From positions 1 to 64,000 of the forward strand of contig JAFKKN010000002.1 in assembly GCA_017305535.1 (NCBI GenBank): 64,000 bases of DNA, read 5' to 3'. Shown here piece after piece: positions 19,368 to 29,073 of the stretch. The notes beneath the pieces are model-generated. The model searched no databases and was not told the DNA's origin. It worked only from the letters and a program-made list of their open reading frames with translations. A program made the translations under genes and the position numbers. The stretch comes from Hyphomicrobiales bacterium. Lineage in GTDB: Bacteria; Pseudomonadota; Alphaproteobacteria; Rhizobiales; Xanthobacteraceae. Position 1 is the first letter of the stretch. Each line of letters opens with the position of its first letter.

Positions 19368-21284
19368 CTACACCCGCCCCTTCAGCGCGGCACCAATCTC
19401 GTCGAGCACCTTGGGGTCCTCGATGGTCGCGGGCACGGTCCATGGATCGCCATCGGCGATCTTGCGGATGGTGCCGCGCAGGATTTTTCCGGAGCGCGTC
19501 TTCGGCAGCCGCGCCACGGTGATCGCCAGTTTGAACGCCGCGACCGGCCCGAGCTTTTCGCGGACCAGCGCCACGATCTCCTTCTCGATCTCCGCCGGTG
19601 GCCGCGTCACGCCGGCTTTCAGCACGATCAGGCCGCAGGGAATTTCGCCCTTGATGGCGTCCTTGATACCGAGCACCGCGCATTCAGCAACATCCGGATG
19701 CGAGGCGAGGATTTCCTCCATACCGCCGGTGGAGAGCCGATGGCCCGCGACGTTGATGATGTCGTCGGTGCGCCCCATGACGAAGACATAGCCGTCCTCG
19801 TCCTTGTAGCCGGCGTCGGAGGTTTTGTAGTAGCCGGGAAACTCGTTGAAGTAGGCTTCCTTGCAGCGCTCGTCCTGCTGCCACAAGGTCGGCAGGCAAC
19901 CCGGCGGCAGCGGCAGCTTGATGACGATCGAGCCCATGGTGCCGGCCGGCAACGGCTTCGCAGCTTCATCGACGACGTCAACCTGATAACCTGGCATCGG
20001 CACCGTCGGCGAGCCGTGCTTGACCGGCAATTGCCCGAGGCCGACCGGATTGCCGGCGATGCACCAGCCGGTTTCGGTCTGCCACCAGTGATCGATCACC
20101 GGCACGTTCAACTGCTTCTCGGCCCATTCGATGGTCGGCGGATCGGCGCGCTCGCCCGCGAGAAACAACGTGCGGAAATGCGAGAGATCGTATTTGCGGA
20201 TGAACTCGCCGTTCGGATCGTCCTTCTTGATGGCGCGGAACGCGGTCGGCGCGGTGAAGAACGCCGCCGCCTTGTGCTGCGAGATGACGCGCCAGAACGC
20301 GCCGGCGTCCGGCGTGCCGACCGGCTTGCCCTCGTACATGATCGAGGTGTTGCCGTGAAACAGCGGCCCGTAAATGATGTAGCTGTGGCCGACCACCCAG
20401 CCGATGTCGGAGCCGCACCACCACACCTCGCCGGGCTTGACCCCGTAGAGATTGTACATCGACCAGTTGATGGCGACGAGATGGCCGCCGTTGTCGCGCA
20501 CCACGCCCTTCGGCACGCCGGTGGTGCCGGACGTATAGAGGATATAGAGCGGATCGGTGGCCAGCACCGGCACGCAGGCGGCCTCCTTCTTCGCCGCCAC
20601 CGCCTTGTCGCGCAATTCCTTCCAGTCATGATCGCGGCCGGCGATGAGATCGCAGGTCTGCTGCGGCCGTTGCAGGATGATGCAGGCCGGCACCTTGTGC
20701 GCGGCGAGCTTGATGGCGTCGTCGAGCAGCGGCTTGTAGGCGACGATGCGCCCGGGCTCGATGCCGCAGCTTGCCGAGATCACCAGTTTCGGCTGGGCGT
20801 CGTCGATACGGGTCGCCAGCTCCTTGGCGGCGAAACCACCGAACACCACCGAGTGCACCGCGCCGATGCGGGCGCAGGCCAGCATCGCCACCATCGCTTC
20901 CGGCACCAGCGGCATGTAGATGATGACGCGGTCGCCCTTGGTGACGCCGAAATCCTGCATCACCGCGGCGAAGGTTTTCACCTCGTGCAGCATCTGCGCG
21001 TAGGTGTAGGTGGTGACGCTGTTGGTCACCGGCGAATCGTGGATCAGCGCCAGTTGCTCGGCGCGGCCGTTCGCGACGTGGCGGTCCAGCGCGTTGTAGC
21101 AGGTGTTGACCACGGCGCCCGTAAACCAGCGGCCATAAAGCCCCATATTCGGATCGAACACCTTCTTGGCCGGCTCGATCCAGTCGATGGCGCGCGCGGC
21201 GTCAGCCCAAAAACCCTCGGGATCGCGCATCGAGCGCGCATAGACGTCGTGGTAACGGCTTTTATCTTGCATATTCATGGGCAT
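19368..21284 (-). CDS. prpE: Propionyl-CoA synthetase (PrpE-type acyl-CoA synthetase)
   Basis: This 638-residue ANL-superfamily enzyme activates short-chain acids to acyl-CoA through an acyl-AMP intermediate. The N-terminal ACAS domain is followed by the AMP-binding P-loop YTSGTTGVPKG (near residue 255), DHWWQTETGW (near 405) and the A8-A10 core with GRTDDIINVAGHRLSTGGMEE and the C-terminal catalytic Lys in PKTRSGKILRG. The GxTGxPKGVVRDNGGH block favours propionyl- over acetyl-CoA synthetase. The ATG at 21284 has GGGAGA five bases upstream. It is separated from the upstream SDR gene by about 115 bases, same strand. Confidence 0.92.
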   Translation of the reverse strand: MPMNMQDKSRYHDVYARSMRDPEGFWADAARAIDWIEPAKKVFDPNMGLYGRWFTGAVVNTCYNALDRHVANGRAEQLALIHDSPVTNSVTTYTYAQMLHEVKTFAAVMQDFGVTKGDRVIIYMPLVPEAMVAMLACARIGAVHSVVFGGFAAKELATRIDDAQPKLVISASCGIEPGRIVAYKPLLDDAIKLAAHKVPACIILQRPQQTCDLIAGRDHDWKELRDKAVAAKKEAACVPVLATDPLYILYTSGTTGVPKGVVRDNGGHLVAINWSMYNLYGVKPGEVWWCGSDIGWVVGHSYIIYGPLFHGNTSIMYEGKPVGTPDAGAFWRVISQHKAAAFFTAPTAFRAIKKDDPNGEFIRKYDLSHFRTLFLAGERADPPTIEWAEKQLNVPVIDHWWQTETGWCIAGNPVGLGQLPVKHGSPTVPMPGYQVDVVDEAAKPLPAGTMGSIVIKLPLPPGCLPTLWQQDERCKEAYFNEFPGYYKTSDAGYKDEDGYVFVMGRTDDIINVAGHRLSTGGMEEILASHPDVAECAVLGIKDAIKGEIPCGLIVLKAGVTRPPAEIEKEIVALVREKLGPVAAFKLAITVARLPKTRSGKILRGTIRKIADGDPWTVPATIEDPKVLDEIGAALKGRV

Positions 21285-21399
21285 ACTCTCCCAACGGTCC
21301 GGTTCTTTGCGGCCGACCATGCGCGCTCAAACCGGCCGTTGCAAGTCGACCAAAGCAGCGTTTGGCGAGGACACGTCGGCAAGAATTGAGGGGAAGCCG

Positions 21400-22203
21400 T
21401 CAGCTCACCTTGAGCGTCAATCCGCCGTCCACCACCAGTTCGATGCCAGTGACGTAGCGCGATTCATCGGACGCAAGGAACAGCGCGGCATTGGCCACGT
21501 CCCAGCCCTCGCCCATGTGCCCCATGGGCACCTGCTCGTCGCGTCGCTTCCACATCGCCTCGACATCGCCCTTGGCGTAGCTCGCCGCAAGACCGGCGGA
21601 GTGTTCGACCATCGGCGTCTTCATCAGTCCGGGCAGCACCGCGTTGACGCGAATGTTCTTCGGCGCGAACTCCACCGCCGTGGTGCGGGTCATCTGGTTC
21701 ATCGCCGCCTTGGTGGTGGCATAGGTGACATAGGAAATGCCGAGATGACGGATCGAGGCGATCGACGAGATGTTGATGATCGAGCCACCGCCTTGTTTAA
21801 TCATCACCGGAATGACGTGCTTCATGGCGAGATAGGCGCTCTTGAGATTGACCGCGAACACGCGATCCCAGTCCTTCTCCTCGACCTCGACAACGCTGCC
21901 GACCTCGGCAATGCCGACATTATTATCGAGCACGTCGATGCGGCCATAGGCCTTCAGGCACGCGGCGACCATTGCCTTGATGTCGTCCTCGCGCGCCGCG
22001 TCCGCCGCGAACGCCTCGGCCTTGCCGCCTTCCCTCACAATGATGCTTGCGGTTTCCTCGGCGGCCTTCCCGTTGCGGTCGACGCAGAACACCTGCGCAC
22101 CCTCGCGCGCGAAGGTCACCGCCGTCGCCTTACCGTTGCCCCAGCCCGGCCCGATCGATCCGGCACCGACGACGATAGCGGTTTTCCCCTGGAGCCTGCT
22201 CAA
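21400..22203 (-). CDS. Short-chain dehydrogenase/reductase (SDR)
   Basis: The classical SDR is 267 residues long: the cofactor motif GAGSIGPGWG (an atypical TGxxxGxG variant) sits near residue 11, DNNVGIAE replaces the usual NNAG near 90, and the catalytic Ser (NISSIAS) precedes YVTYATTKAAM (YxxxK). It ends with VTGIELVVDGG. The substrate is unknown; neighbours (prpE) may suggest acyl or hydroxyacid metabolism. I chose the TTG at 22203 because GGGAGAGG lies four bases upstream and the family starts at xRLQGKTAIVVG; in-frame ATG codons at 22236 and 22251 are alternatives. Confidence 0.87.
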   Translation of the reverse strand: MSRLQGKTAIVVGAGSIGPGWGNGKATAVTFAREGAQVFCVDRNGKAAEETASIIVREGGKAEAFAADAAREDDIKAMVAACLKAYGRIDVLDNNVGIAEVGSVVEVEEKDWDRVFAVNLKSAYLAMKHVIPVMIKQGGGSIINISSIASIRHLGISYVTYATTKAAMNQMTRTTAVEFAPKNIRVNAVLPGLMKTPMVEHSAGLAASYAKGDVEAMWKRRDEQVPMGHMGEGWDVANAALFLASDESRYVTGIELVVDGGLTLKVS

Positions 22204-22315
22204 CCGACCTCTCCCGAATTTATCTCGACGTGACATGCACTTGTCCCGCAATCACACGGCCGCGTCAAATTCTCCTGAGACCCGCCGCCGCGCCATCTGA
22301 TAGACTGCCGGCATC

Positions 22316-23617
22316 ATGCTTGCGCTCGAACTCGGCATCGTCACGGTCCTGATCGTCATCAACGGCCTGCTCGCGATGTCTGAACTCGCCATCGTTTCGT
22401 CCCGCCCATCTCGCCTCGCCGCGCTGGCGGAAAAGGGCGTGAGCGGATCGCGCCGGGCGTTGGCGCTGGCATCCGACCCGGGAAAATTTCTCTCCACCGT
22501 GCAGATCGGCATTACGCTGGTCGGTGTGCTGTCCGGCGCGTTTTCCGGCGCGACACTCGGCCAGCGGCTGACCGCGTGGCTGATCGAACTCGGTGTCGCC
22601 AAGGGCCTTGCCGATACACTCGGCGTCGGCGTGGTGGTTGGCGTCATCACCTATGCATCGCTGATCGTCGGAGAACTCGTTCCCAAGCAGATCGCGCTGC
22701 GCAATCCGGAATTGGTGGCGGTAAAGGTGGCGCCGGCGATGACAGCGCTGGCGCGTATCTCCTCGCCGGTGGTGTGGTTGCTCGATGTCTCCGGCAAACT
22801 CCTGTTGCGCCTGCTCGGCCAAAGCAACGTCAGCGAAGACACCGTTACCGAGGACGAAATCCGCTCATTGGTACGCGAGGCGGAAACCGCCGGCGTACTC
22901 GAACCCGGCGAGAAGGAAATGATCGCCGGCGTGATGCGGCTCGGCGATCAGCCGGTCGGCGCGGTGATGACGCCGCGCCGCGAGGTGGACTTCATCGACC
23001 TCGCCGATCCGCCCGACGTGATCCGCGAAGCGATCACCACCAGCGTGCATTCGCGGCTGCCGGTGTTCGACGGCGACCGCGACGCCGCGCTTGGCGTGGT
23101 GCAGGCGAAGGACATGCTCGATAGCTACCTCGCCGGTGTCGCGCCGGATATCCGCACGCTGTTGCGCGAGGTGCCGGTGATTCCGGAAATCGCCGACGCA
23201 CGCGACGTACTGGCGATCCTGCGCGGCTCTCCGGTGCATCTCGGCCTCGTGCACGACGAGTACGGCAGCTTTCAGGGCATCGTGACCGCGGCGGATATTA
23301 TGGAATCCATCGTCGGCGGTTTTCATACCGAGGAAGGTCCCGCCGAAAAGCCGGCGGTCAAACGCTCCGACGGCTCGTATCTGATCGAAGGCTGGATGCC
23401 TGTGGACGAATTCGCCAATCTGCTCGGGATTCCGCTGCCGCTGTCGCACCCCTACAACACGGCGGCCGGGTTCATGCTGCAACTGTTCGGTGAAATTCCG
23501 GACGTCGGCGATAGCCGTGATACGCACGGCTGGCGCTTCGAGATCGTCGATCTCGACGGCCGCCGGATCGACAAGATCCTCGCGACGAAAATCGCGCAGC
23601 CGCGTCGGGCGATGTAG
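22316..23617 (+). CDS. CNNM/CorC-type hemolysin family membrane protein
   Basis: The 433-residue protein has an N-terminal DUF21/CNNM transmembrane domain (about 1-190, helices around LGIVTVLIVINGLLAMSELAIVSSR and TLVGVLSGAFSG), then a pair of CBS domains (about 210-330) and a C-terminal CorC_HlyC domain (about 345-430). The family is linked to magnesium or cobalt efflux; the name hemolysin is historical. The CBS pair probably binds adenine nucleotides. The gene is divergent from the SDR with about 110 bases between starts. A family B repeat follows. Confidence 0.9.
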   Translation: MLALELGIVTVLIVINGLLAMSELAIVSSRPSRLAALAEKGVSGSRRALALASDPGKFLSTVQIGITLVGVLSGAFSGATLGQRLTAWLIELGVAKGLADTLGVGVVVGVITYASLIVGELVPKQIALRNPELVAVKVAPAMTALARISSPVVWLLDVSGKLLLRLLGQSNVSEDTVTEDEIRSLVREAETAGVLEPGEKEMIAGVMRLGDQPVGAVMTPRREVDFIDLADPPDVIREAITTSVHSRLPVFDGDRDAALGVVQAKDMLDSYLAGVAPDIRTLLREVPVIPEIADARDVLAILRGSPVHLGLVHDEYGSFQGIVTAADIMESIVGGFHTEEGPAEKPAVKRSDGSYLIEGWMPVDEFANLLGIPLPLSHPYNTAAGFMLQLFGEIPDVGDSRDTHGWRFEIVDLDGRRIDKILATKIAQPRRAM

Positions 23618-23697
23618 CTAAGCCAATACTTCGTCATCTTGAAAATCCGACTGCGAAATGCAGTTCATTCATCGCAAAGGGCTTCAACATCCTCGGC

Positions 23698-23832
23698 GGC
23701 GTCCCCGCGAAGGCGGGAATCCAGACTCCGCAGCGTCTCGGCTTTCGAGACGAAGGCAATGACTATTCAACAATTACGATCGCCAGGGGTTCTGGGTCCC
23801 CGCCTTCGCGGGGACGACAACTTTCGTGTTGC
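23698..23832. repeat. Dispersed palindromic repeat, family B (copy 1, full length)
   Basis: Left arm GTCCCCGCGAAGGCGGGAAT with CCAGACTCCGCAG pairs with right arm TCTGGGTCCCCGCCTTCGCG-GGGACGAC, spaced by about 65 bases, and ends in the conserved tail ACTTTCGTGTTG. Related copies lie at 28939, 32572, 40153, 41337 and 45711. Confidence 0.9.
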
Positions 23833-23861
23833 CCACCCAGTGCGAATGGCGATCTCAGGCA

Positions 23862-24233
23862 TCACTCGCACGCCCGCATCGTTGTCGTATGCACACCGAC
23901 GTCATGGCCAAGAATTGTCGACAGCGTGCGGCACTTTCCGTCTGCGCACAGCCGCCATTCGCCGGCCATGCCGGAATTACCGAGCACCACCTCCGGCATC
24001 GGCGCGCGGTGCGGTTGCCAGACGAACCAGCCGTCCACCAGCCGCGCTTCTGGCGGGGGCTCCATGCCGGCGCCAGAGCCTTTTACCCGCGCCTCGACCA
24101 GTTCGAGACCCTGCGGGGTGACGCGCCAATCCTCACGCCAGTCGATCTTCTCGATCGAATGCGTCCACACCAGCGTGAACGCCGCCACCGCCAGCGTCTT
24201 GGTGACGCCGGCGGAGATCAGGCAAAGGCTCAC
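23862..24233 (-). CDS. DUF1850 domain-containing protein (TRAP-associated)
   Basis: The 123-residue protein has a short hydrophobic N-terminus, then WTHSIEKIDWREDWRV (the DUF1850 signature) and a Cys pair in LCADGKCRTL that could form a disulfide. DUF1850 genes nearly always sit beside fused TRAP permeases of the TAXI type, but their function is not established; an extracytoplasmic role is likely. The GTG start at 24233 overlaps the permease stop as GTGA, so it is coupled to it. An in-frame upstream extension to 24275 overlaps the permease coding region. Confidence 0.85.
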   Translation of the reverse strand: MSLCLISAGVTKTLAVAAFTLVWTHSIEKIDWREDWRVTPQGLELVEARVKGSGAGMEPPPEARLVDGWFVWQPHRAPMPEVVLGNSGMAGEWRLCADGKCRTLSTILGHDVGVHTTTMRACE

Positions 24234-26362
24234 GCCGCGACCACGTCGGACACCGGACGCCGCCGCCAATCCCAAACTACGATGATCGCGGTCAGCGCGA
24301 AACCAACCCAGTCGCTATACTGGAATTCGCCAAGCAGGCAGAGCGCAGCGAGGAAGGTGACAAAGCGTTCGAGGATCGTCATCCGCGTGAACAGGAAGCC
24401 GATCGCCACCATGCCGAACAGGCCGATGGCGATCAGCGCCTTCACCGTGGCGTAGGCGACCGCGCCGTAGAAGCCGAGATAGGCCTCCATCGGATCGCCG
24501 GTCTGCAACATCAGCGCCGGCGAATACACCGCGATGAACGGGATGACATAACCCGCAAGCGCGATACGCATCGCCTCCCAGCCGATGGTGTCCGGGTTCT
24601 CCTTGGCGATCGGCGCCGCAGCGAACGCCGCGAGCGCCACCGGCGGCGAGAGGTCCGCCATGATGCCGTAGTAGAACGCGAACATGTGGCTGACGATCAA
24701 CGGTACACCGAGCTTCGCCAATGCCGGCGCGGCGAGCGCGGCGGTGATGATATAGGTCGGGATCGTCGGAATGCCGGTGCCGAGCAGGATCGACAGCAGC
24801 ATGGTCATGATCAGCGCCAGGAACAGGCTGTTCTCACCGATGCCGATTACCCAGCTTCCGAAGATGTTGCCGACACCGGTCTGTGTCATCATGCCGATGA
24901 TGGTGCCGACGATGGCGCAGGCCATGCCGACGGTGAGCGATGACTTGGCGCTTTCCGCCAGCGAATCGCGGCAGGCCACCAGGGTGGCGCGGCCGCCCTT
25001 GGTCAGTGCGGCGAGCACAACCAGCGCTCCGACCACCGCACCGACCATCACGATGTCGATGCCGCGCTGGAACATGGCGCCGATGACCAGCGCCAGCAGA
25101 ATCCAGAAGATGTAGCGGATCATCTGATTGGGCAGGCCGAGGGCGATGCTGGCGCCGAGGATCAGGGTCGCCGTCAACGCCAGCCCCATGATGCCGGCGT
25201 AGAGCGGCGTGAAGCCCTCGAACAGCATGAATACCAGCACGGCGAGTGGCAACACCAGATACCAGCGCGCCACCAGCGCTTTCCATGCGCTCGGCATTTC
25301 GGCGCGACTCATGCCCTTGAGGCCGTATTTGCCGGCTTCGAGGTGCACCATCCAGAACGCGGAGGCGAAATACAGGATCGCCGGGATCACGGCGGCGCGG
25401 ACGATCACCATGTAATCGACACCGAGAGTTTCGGCCATGATGAAGGCGACCGCGCCCATCACCGGCGGCATGATCTGGCCGCCCATCGAGGCCGTGGCCT
25501 CGACACCGGCGGCAAACGCACGGCGATAGCCGAAGCGGATCATCAGCGGAATGGTGAACTGGCCCACGGTCACCACGTTGGCGACGCCGGAGCCCGAGAT
25601 GGTGCCCATCATGCCGGACGCCACCACCGCGACCTTTGCCGGGCCGCCGCGCGTACCGCCGAAGATGCCGAGCGACACGTCGGTGAACAGCTGGATCATG
25701 CCCGCACGCTCAAGAAAGGAGCCGAACATGATGAAGAGGAAGATGTACGTTGCCGACACGTAGATCGGCACACCGTAGAAACCCTCGGTGCCGTAGGACA
25801 GATGCGTGATGATCTGGTCGAAGCCGTAACCGCGATGGTTGAGCGGCGACGGCAAGTACTGCCCGAACGCCCAATATAAAATGCAGGCGCCACACATCAG
25901 CGGCAGTGCCGCGCCCATCAGCCGCCGCGTGCCCTCGAAAATCAGCACCGCCAGCAATGTGCCGACCACGAGATCCATGTTGGTCGGATCGCCGTCGCGC
26001 TGGATCAGGTCGGCATAGAAAATCCACTGATAGAGACCGCAAAGGAAGCCGAGGCCGCCGATCAGCCAGGCCAGCGCACGCGCCTTGTCGGTCTTGGCGG
26101 TGAAATTGCCGATCAGACCGAAGGTCATCAGGATGATGAAGCCGACATGGACGCCGCGCACCACCTGGCTTGGCAGGATGTTCCACGCCGCGATGGCGAT
26201 CTGGAACACTGCGAAGGCAATACCGATCGCATAGGCCAGCAAACCCCAGCGGCCGGGCCCGAATCCTTCCGGAAAGCCATGCTCGAAATTGCCGAGGTCG
26301 ACCTTGACCGGTTCGACCGCGATCGCATTGTCTTGCGTCGGCGCTGCTGTTGCCTGCGACAT
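24230..26362 (-). CDS. TRAP transporter fused permease (DctQM-type, TAXI-associated)
   Basis: The 710-residue inner membrane protein is a fused small-plus-large TRAP permease, about 18-20 helices, driving sodium or proton-coupled uptake of an unknown organic anion. The N-terminal DctQ-like part is followed by the DctM domain with repeated motifs (GSGVANVVTVGQFTIPLMIRFGY, GGQIMPPVMGAVAFIMAE, GTGIPTIPTYI). The ATG at 26362 follows a GGGTGGGA stretch. It is the middle gene of TAXI substrate-binding protein, permease, DUF1850. The substrate is not predictable from sequence. Confidence 0.93.
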   Translation of the reverse strand: MSQATAAPTQDNAIAVEPVKVDLGNFEHGFPEGFGPGRWGLLAYAIGIAFAVFQIAIAAWNILPSQVVRGVHVGFIILMTFGLIGNFTAKTDKARALAWLIGGLGFLCGLYQWIFYADLIQRDGDPTNMDLVVGTLLAVLIFEGTRRLMGAALPLMCGACILYWAFGQYLPSPLNHRGYGFDQIITHLSYGTEGFYGVPIYVSATYIFLFIMFGSFLERAGMIQLFTDVSLGIFGGTRGGPAKVAVVASGMMGTISGSGVANVVTVGQFTIPLMIRFGYRRAFAAGVEATASMGGQIMPPVMGAVAFIMAETLGVDYMVIVRAAVIPAILYFASAFWMVHLEAGKYGLKGMSRAEMPSAWKALVARWYLVLPLAVLVFMLFEGFTPLYAGIMGLALTATLILGASIALGLPNQMIRYIFWILLALVIGAMFQRGIDIVMVGAVVGALVVLAALTKGGRATLVACRDSLAESAKSSLTVGMACAIVGTIIGMMTQTGVGNIFGSWVIGIGENSLFLALIMTMLLSILLGTGIPTIPTYIITAALAAPALAKLGVPLIVSHMFAFYYGIMADLSPPVALAAFAAAPIAKENPDTIGWEAMRIALAGYVIPFIAVYSPALMLQTGDPMEAYLGFYGAVAYATVKALIAIGLFGMVAIGFLFTRMTILERFVTFLAALCLLGEFQYSDWVGFALTAIIVVWDWRRRPVSDVVAA

Positions 26363-26445
26363 CGTTCCCACCCCGCCCTCACGGCGCATCCTGCGCAAAA
26401 GAAGTTCGATCCTCCGCACGGCCGGTTTCGTCCGGCTCAGACGTG

Positions 26446-26469
26446 GATGGCCGGGACGAGCCCGGCCAT
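26446..26469. repeat. Short perfect palindrome between TAXI and permease genes (family E-like)
   Basis: ATGGCCGGG-ACGAG-CCCGGCCAT forms a perfect 9-bp stem with a 5-base loop and continues as ATGACG, similar to the element at 48588-48618. It lies between the substrate-binding protein gene and the permease gene and could reduce permease expression relative to the binding protein. Confidence 0.7.
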
Positions 26470-26497
26470 GACGCAGAAGATCACATTGGTCAGCCTG

Positions 26498-27445
26498 TTA
26501 CTTGATCAGGCCCTTTTCCTTAAAGTAGCGGATTGCGCCGGGATGCAGTGGCACCGGGCTACCCGTTGCCGCCGTCTCCAGCTTGATATCCTTGGCCGCT
26601 GCATGCGCCGAATGGAGTTCCGGCAGCGATTCATAGACCAGCTTGGTCATCTGATAGGCGAGATCGTCCGACACTGCGGAACTGGTGACCAGGAAATTCA
26701 CCACCGCCGCAGTCGGCACGTCCTTGTCCTGGCCCTTGTAGGTGTTGGCCGGAATGGTCGCCGCGATGAACGGCGGGCCGATTTTGTCGACGATCTCCTT
26801 CGGCACCGACACGACGTTGATCTCGTTCGAGTTGCTGAGATCCTTCAACGACGCCACGCCAAGACCCGCCGATTGCAGTGTCGCAGCAAGCTGGCGGTTC
26901 TTCATCAGGTCGACGGATTCCGCGAACGGCAGATACTCGACCTTGCCGATGTCCTTGTAGGTCATGCCGGCCGCCTTGAGGATGGCACGCGAGTTCAGTT
27001 CGGTGCCGGACTTCGGCGCGCCGACCGAGAGGCTCTTGCCCTTGAGGTCCGCCAGCGTCTTGATGCCGCTTTCAGCGGTGGCGACGATCTGGATGTAATT
27101 CGGATAGATGGCGCCGATAGTACGCAGCTTGGTCAGCTTTTTCTTGAAGCCGGCTTCCTCGTCGCCTTCCCACGCCGCCTTCAGCGAGTCGCCCAGTGTG
27201 AACGCGATTTCGCCACGGCCCTGCTCCAGCAGGTTGAGGTTTTCGACCGACGCCTTGGTGGCCTGCACCTGGGTCTTAGCGGTGGGAATCTTGTCGCTGT
27301 AGATTTTCCCGATGGCGACGCCGAGCGGATAGTAGACGCCCGACGTTCCGCCGGTCAGCACGTTGATGAACTGTTCCGCGTGGGCGGCGGGTCCCGAAAC
27401 CAGGGCCACGGACACCGCAACCGCGGCAAGCAGCTTCGCTTTCAT
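26498..27445 (-). CDS. TAXI family TRAP transporter solute-binding subunit
   Basis: The 315-residue periplasmic binding protein has a signal peptide (residues 1-22, VSGPAAHA) and the TAXI start FINVLTGGTSGVYYPLGVAIGKIY. Further blocks: VQATKASVENLNLL, IGAIYPNYIQIVA, GKSLSVGAPKSGTELNSRAIL. It captures the substrate and hands it to the fused permease downstream. The ATG at 27445 begins the signal peptide. It is the first gene of the transporter operon, divergent from the beta-propeller gene; the space 27446-27666 holds both promoters. Confidence 0.93.
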   Translation of the reverse strand: MKAKLLAAVAVSVALVSGPAAHAEQFINVLTGGTSGVYYPLGVAIGKIYSDKIPTAKTQVQATKASVENLNLLEQGRGEIAFTLGDSLKAAWEGDEEAGFKKKLTKLRTIGAIYPNYIQIVATAESGIKTLADLKGKSLSVGAPKSGTELNSRAILKAAGMTYKDIGKVEYLPFAESVDLMKNRQLAATLQSAGLGVASLKDLSNSNEINVVSVPKEIVDKIGPPFIAATIPANTYKGQDKDVPTAAVVNFLVTSSAVSDDLAYQMTKLVYESLPELHSAHAAAKDIKLETAATGSPVPLHPGAIRYFKEKGLIK

Positions 27446-27666
27446 GAGCAGAATTCTCCCCCAAGTTGAATTTGGCAGAAATTGGACGGATACGGCTGGA
27501 TGGTCAACCCTTCGCGGCTGAGACATTCGATCCATGCCGCGCGACGCGAGGCCACGTCGACGTCGAAGGAACCGACCTCGTCATCCGGGTGGCGGCCTCC
27601 TCACGGAACCGCTACGCTCCCTCAAAATCAATCCGGGACCACCCGGCGCTCAGGGAGAGAACAACG

Positions 27667-28842
27667 ATGTCGATATCTCGATCGGTCGGACTATCGCTGG
27701 CAACGGCGATCATGCTTGGCGGCACGGCGCTCAGCGTCGCGCATGCCGCGCCCTTCATGATCGTCGGCAACGACGAGAAGGTGCTGTGGGACGACGCCGG
27801 CAAGACGGTGCTGAAGCCATCGGGCAAGGATTCGGTGCTGATCGTCGATCTCGCCAATCCGGAAAATCCCAAGATCGTCGCCAATCTGCCGCTGGAGAAT
27901 TCCGTCGTCGGCCCGCCGGTGAACGTCGATATCGATCCCACCGGTACCGTGGCGCTGGTGGCGGATTCAGTGGACGTCACCAAGGACGGCGACGCACTGA
28001 AGATGAATCCCGACAACAAGATCTACGTCATCGATCTCAAGACGAAGCCGGCGAAACTCGCCGCGACCATCACCGGCGGCAAGCAACCCTCGGGATTGAG
28101 CTTCAGTCCGGACGGCAAGATGGCGCTGGTCGCCAATCGCGGCGACAACTCGATTACCGTGCTTTCGATCAACGGCACCGACGTCAAGGTGACCGACACC
28201 ATCGCCATGGGCGACAGCGTCGCGCATGTCACCTTCGCTCCGGACGGCAAGCACGCCTATGCGGTGAAGTTCACCACGCACAAACTCTCGGTGCTCGACA
28301 TCGCCAACGGCAAGGTCACCTACAACAAGATGGACCTCGCCACTGGATTGTGGCCCTACAACGTCGCGGTGACGCCGAACGGGCAACTGGCCTTGACCGC
28401 CGACAACGGCAATGCCGGCGCGTCGGATGGCAGCGTCGATACCGTCAGCGTATTCGATCTCACGCTCAATCCGCCGCGCGCCATCGACCGCGTCGTGGTC
28501 GGCGACGGCCCCGAAGGTTTTGCGATCAGCCCGAAAGGCAATCTCGCGGCCGCCGCCATCCTGCGCGGCTCCAACGCCGCCAAGGATGCCTTCTTCCGCA
28601 AGAAGAACGGCAGCCTCGCGATCCTGCGGATCGACGGCAAGAAGGTGACCAAGACGCAGGACATCGAAGTCGGCGGCCTGCCGGAAGCGGTGGTGTTCAC
28701 GCCCGACGGCAAGTACCTGCTGACCGGCAACTACCTCGATCAGGATTTCTCGATTCTCAAGGTCAACGGCACCAAGGTGAAGGACACCGGCAAGCGCTTC
28801 AAGGTTCCCGGCCATCCGGCCTCGGCGCGGATGAGCCATTAA
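27667..28842 (+). CDS. Periplasmic YncE-like beta-propeller protein
   Basis: The 391-residue protein has a signal peptide (about 1-26, LSVAHA) followed by a seven-bladed YVTN/YncE beta-propeller recognised by repeated SPDGKMALVAN, APDGKHAYAV, TPNGQLALTADN, SPKGNLAAAA and TPDGKYLLTGN units at roughly 45-residue spacing. It is periplasmic; YncE-type proteins are of uncertain role, some binding DNA or metals. The ATG at 27667 has GGGAGAG upstream. The neighbouring TRAP operon is transcribed away from it, so a functional link is only suggestive. Confidence 0.82.
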   Translation: MSISRSVGLSLATAIMLGGTALSVAHAAPFMIVGNDEKVLWDDAGKTVLKPSGKDSVLIVDLANPENPKIVANLPLENSVVGPPVNVDIDPTGTVALVADSVDVTKDGDALKMNPDNKIYVIDLKTKPAKLAATITGGKQPSGLSFSPDGKMALVANRGDNSITVLSINGTDVKVTDTIAMGDSVAHVTFAPDGKHAYAVKFTTHKLSVLDIANGKVTYNKMDLATGLWPYNVAVTPNGQLALTADNGNAGASDGSVDTVSVFDLTLNPPRAIDRVVVGDGPEGFAISPKGNLAAAAILRGSNAAKDAFFRKKNGSLAILRIDGKKVTKTQDIEVGGLPEAVVFTPDGKYLLTGNYLDQDFSILKVNGTKVKDTGKRFKVPGHPASARMSH

Positions 28843-28870
28843 ACCTCGCGCGACATCGGCCTTAAAACTC

Positions 28871-28930
28871 CGTCATTGCGAGCAACGCGAAGCAATCCAG
28901 TCTTCCCTTAGAGTCTGGACTGCTTCGTCA
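28871..28930. repeat. Dispersed palindromic repeat, family A (copy 3, right end truncated)
   Basis: CGTCATTGCGAGCAACGCGAAG and CAATCCAG are paired by CTGGACTGCTTCG, but the outer right arm (CGCAATGACG) is missing, replaced directly by a family B copy. This suggests one repeat inserted in or next to the other. Confidence 0.8.
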
Positions 28931-28938
28931 CTACCACC

Positions 28939-29073
28939 ACGAAAATCGTCGTCCCCGCGCAGGCGGGGACCCAAACTCCGCAGCAGCAATGAGGCGAACA
29001 GCGCCTGTCATCAACGTACACGATCATCCTTGAGGTTCAGGGGTTATGGGTCCCCGCCTGCGCGGGGACGACG
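28939..29073. repeat. Dispersed palindromic repeat, family B (copy 2, full length)
   Basis: The copy begins with CACGAAAATCGTCGTCCCCGC (the conserved tail in reverse), then GCAGGCGGGGACCCAAACTCC; the right arm GGGTTATGGGTCCCCGCCTG-CGCGGGGACGACG closes it. Same architecture and spacing as copy 1. Confidence 0.9.

Noticed and set aside
19698-21389. A 563-codon open frame opposite prpE
   Set aside because: Antisense shadow of a conserved gene, with a composition typical of reverse-complement translation.
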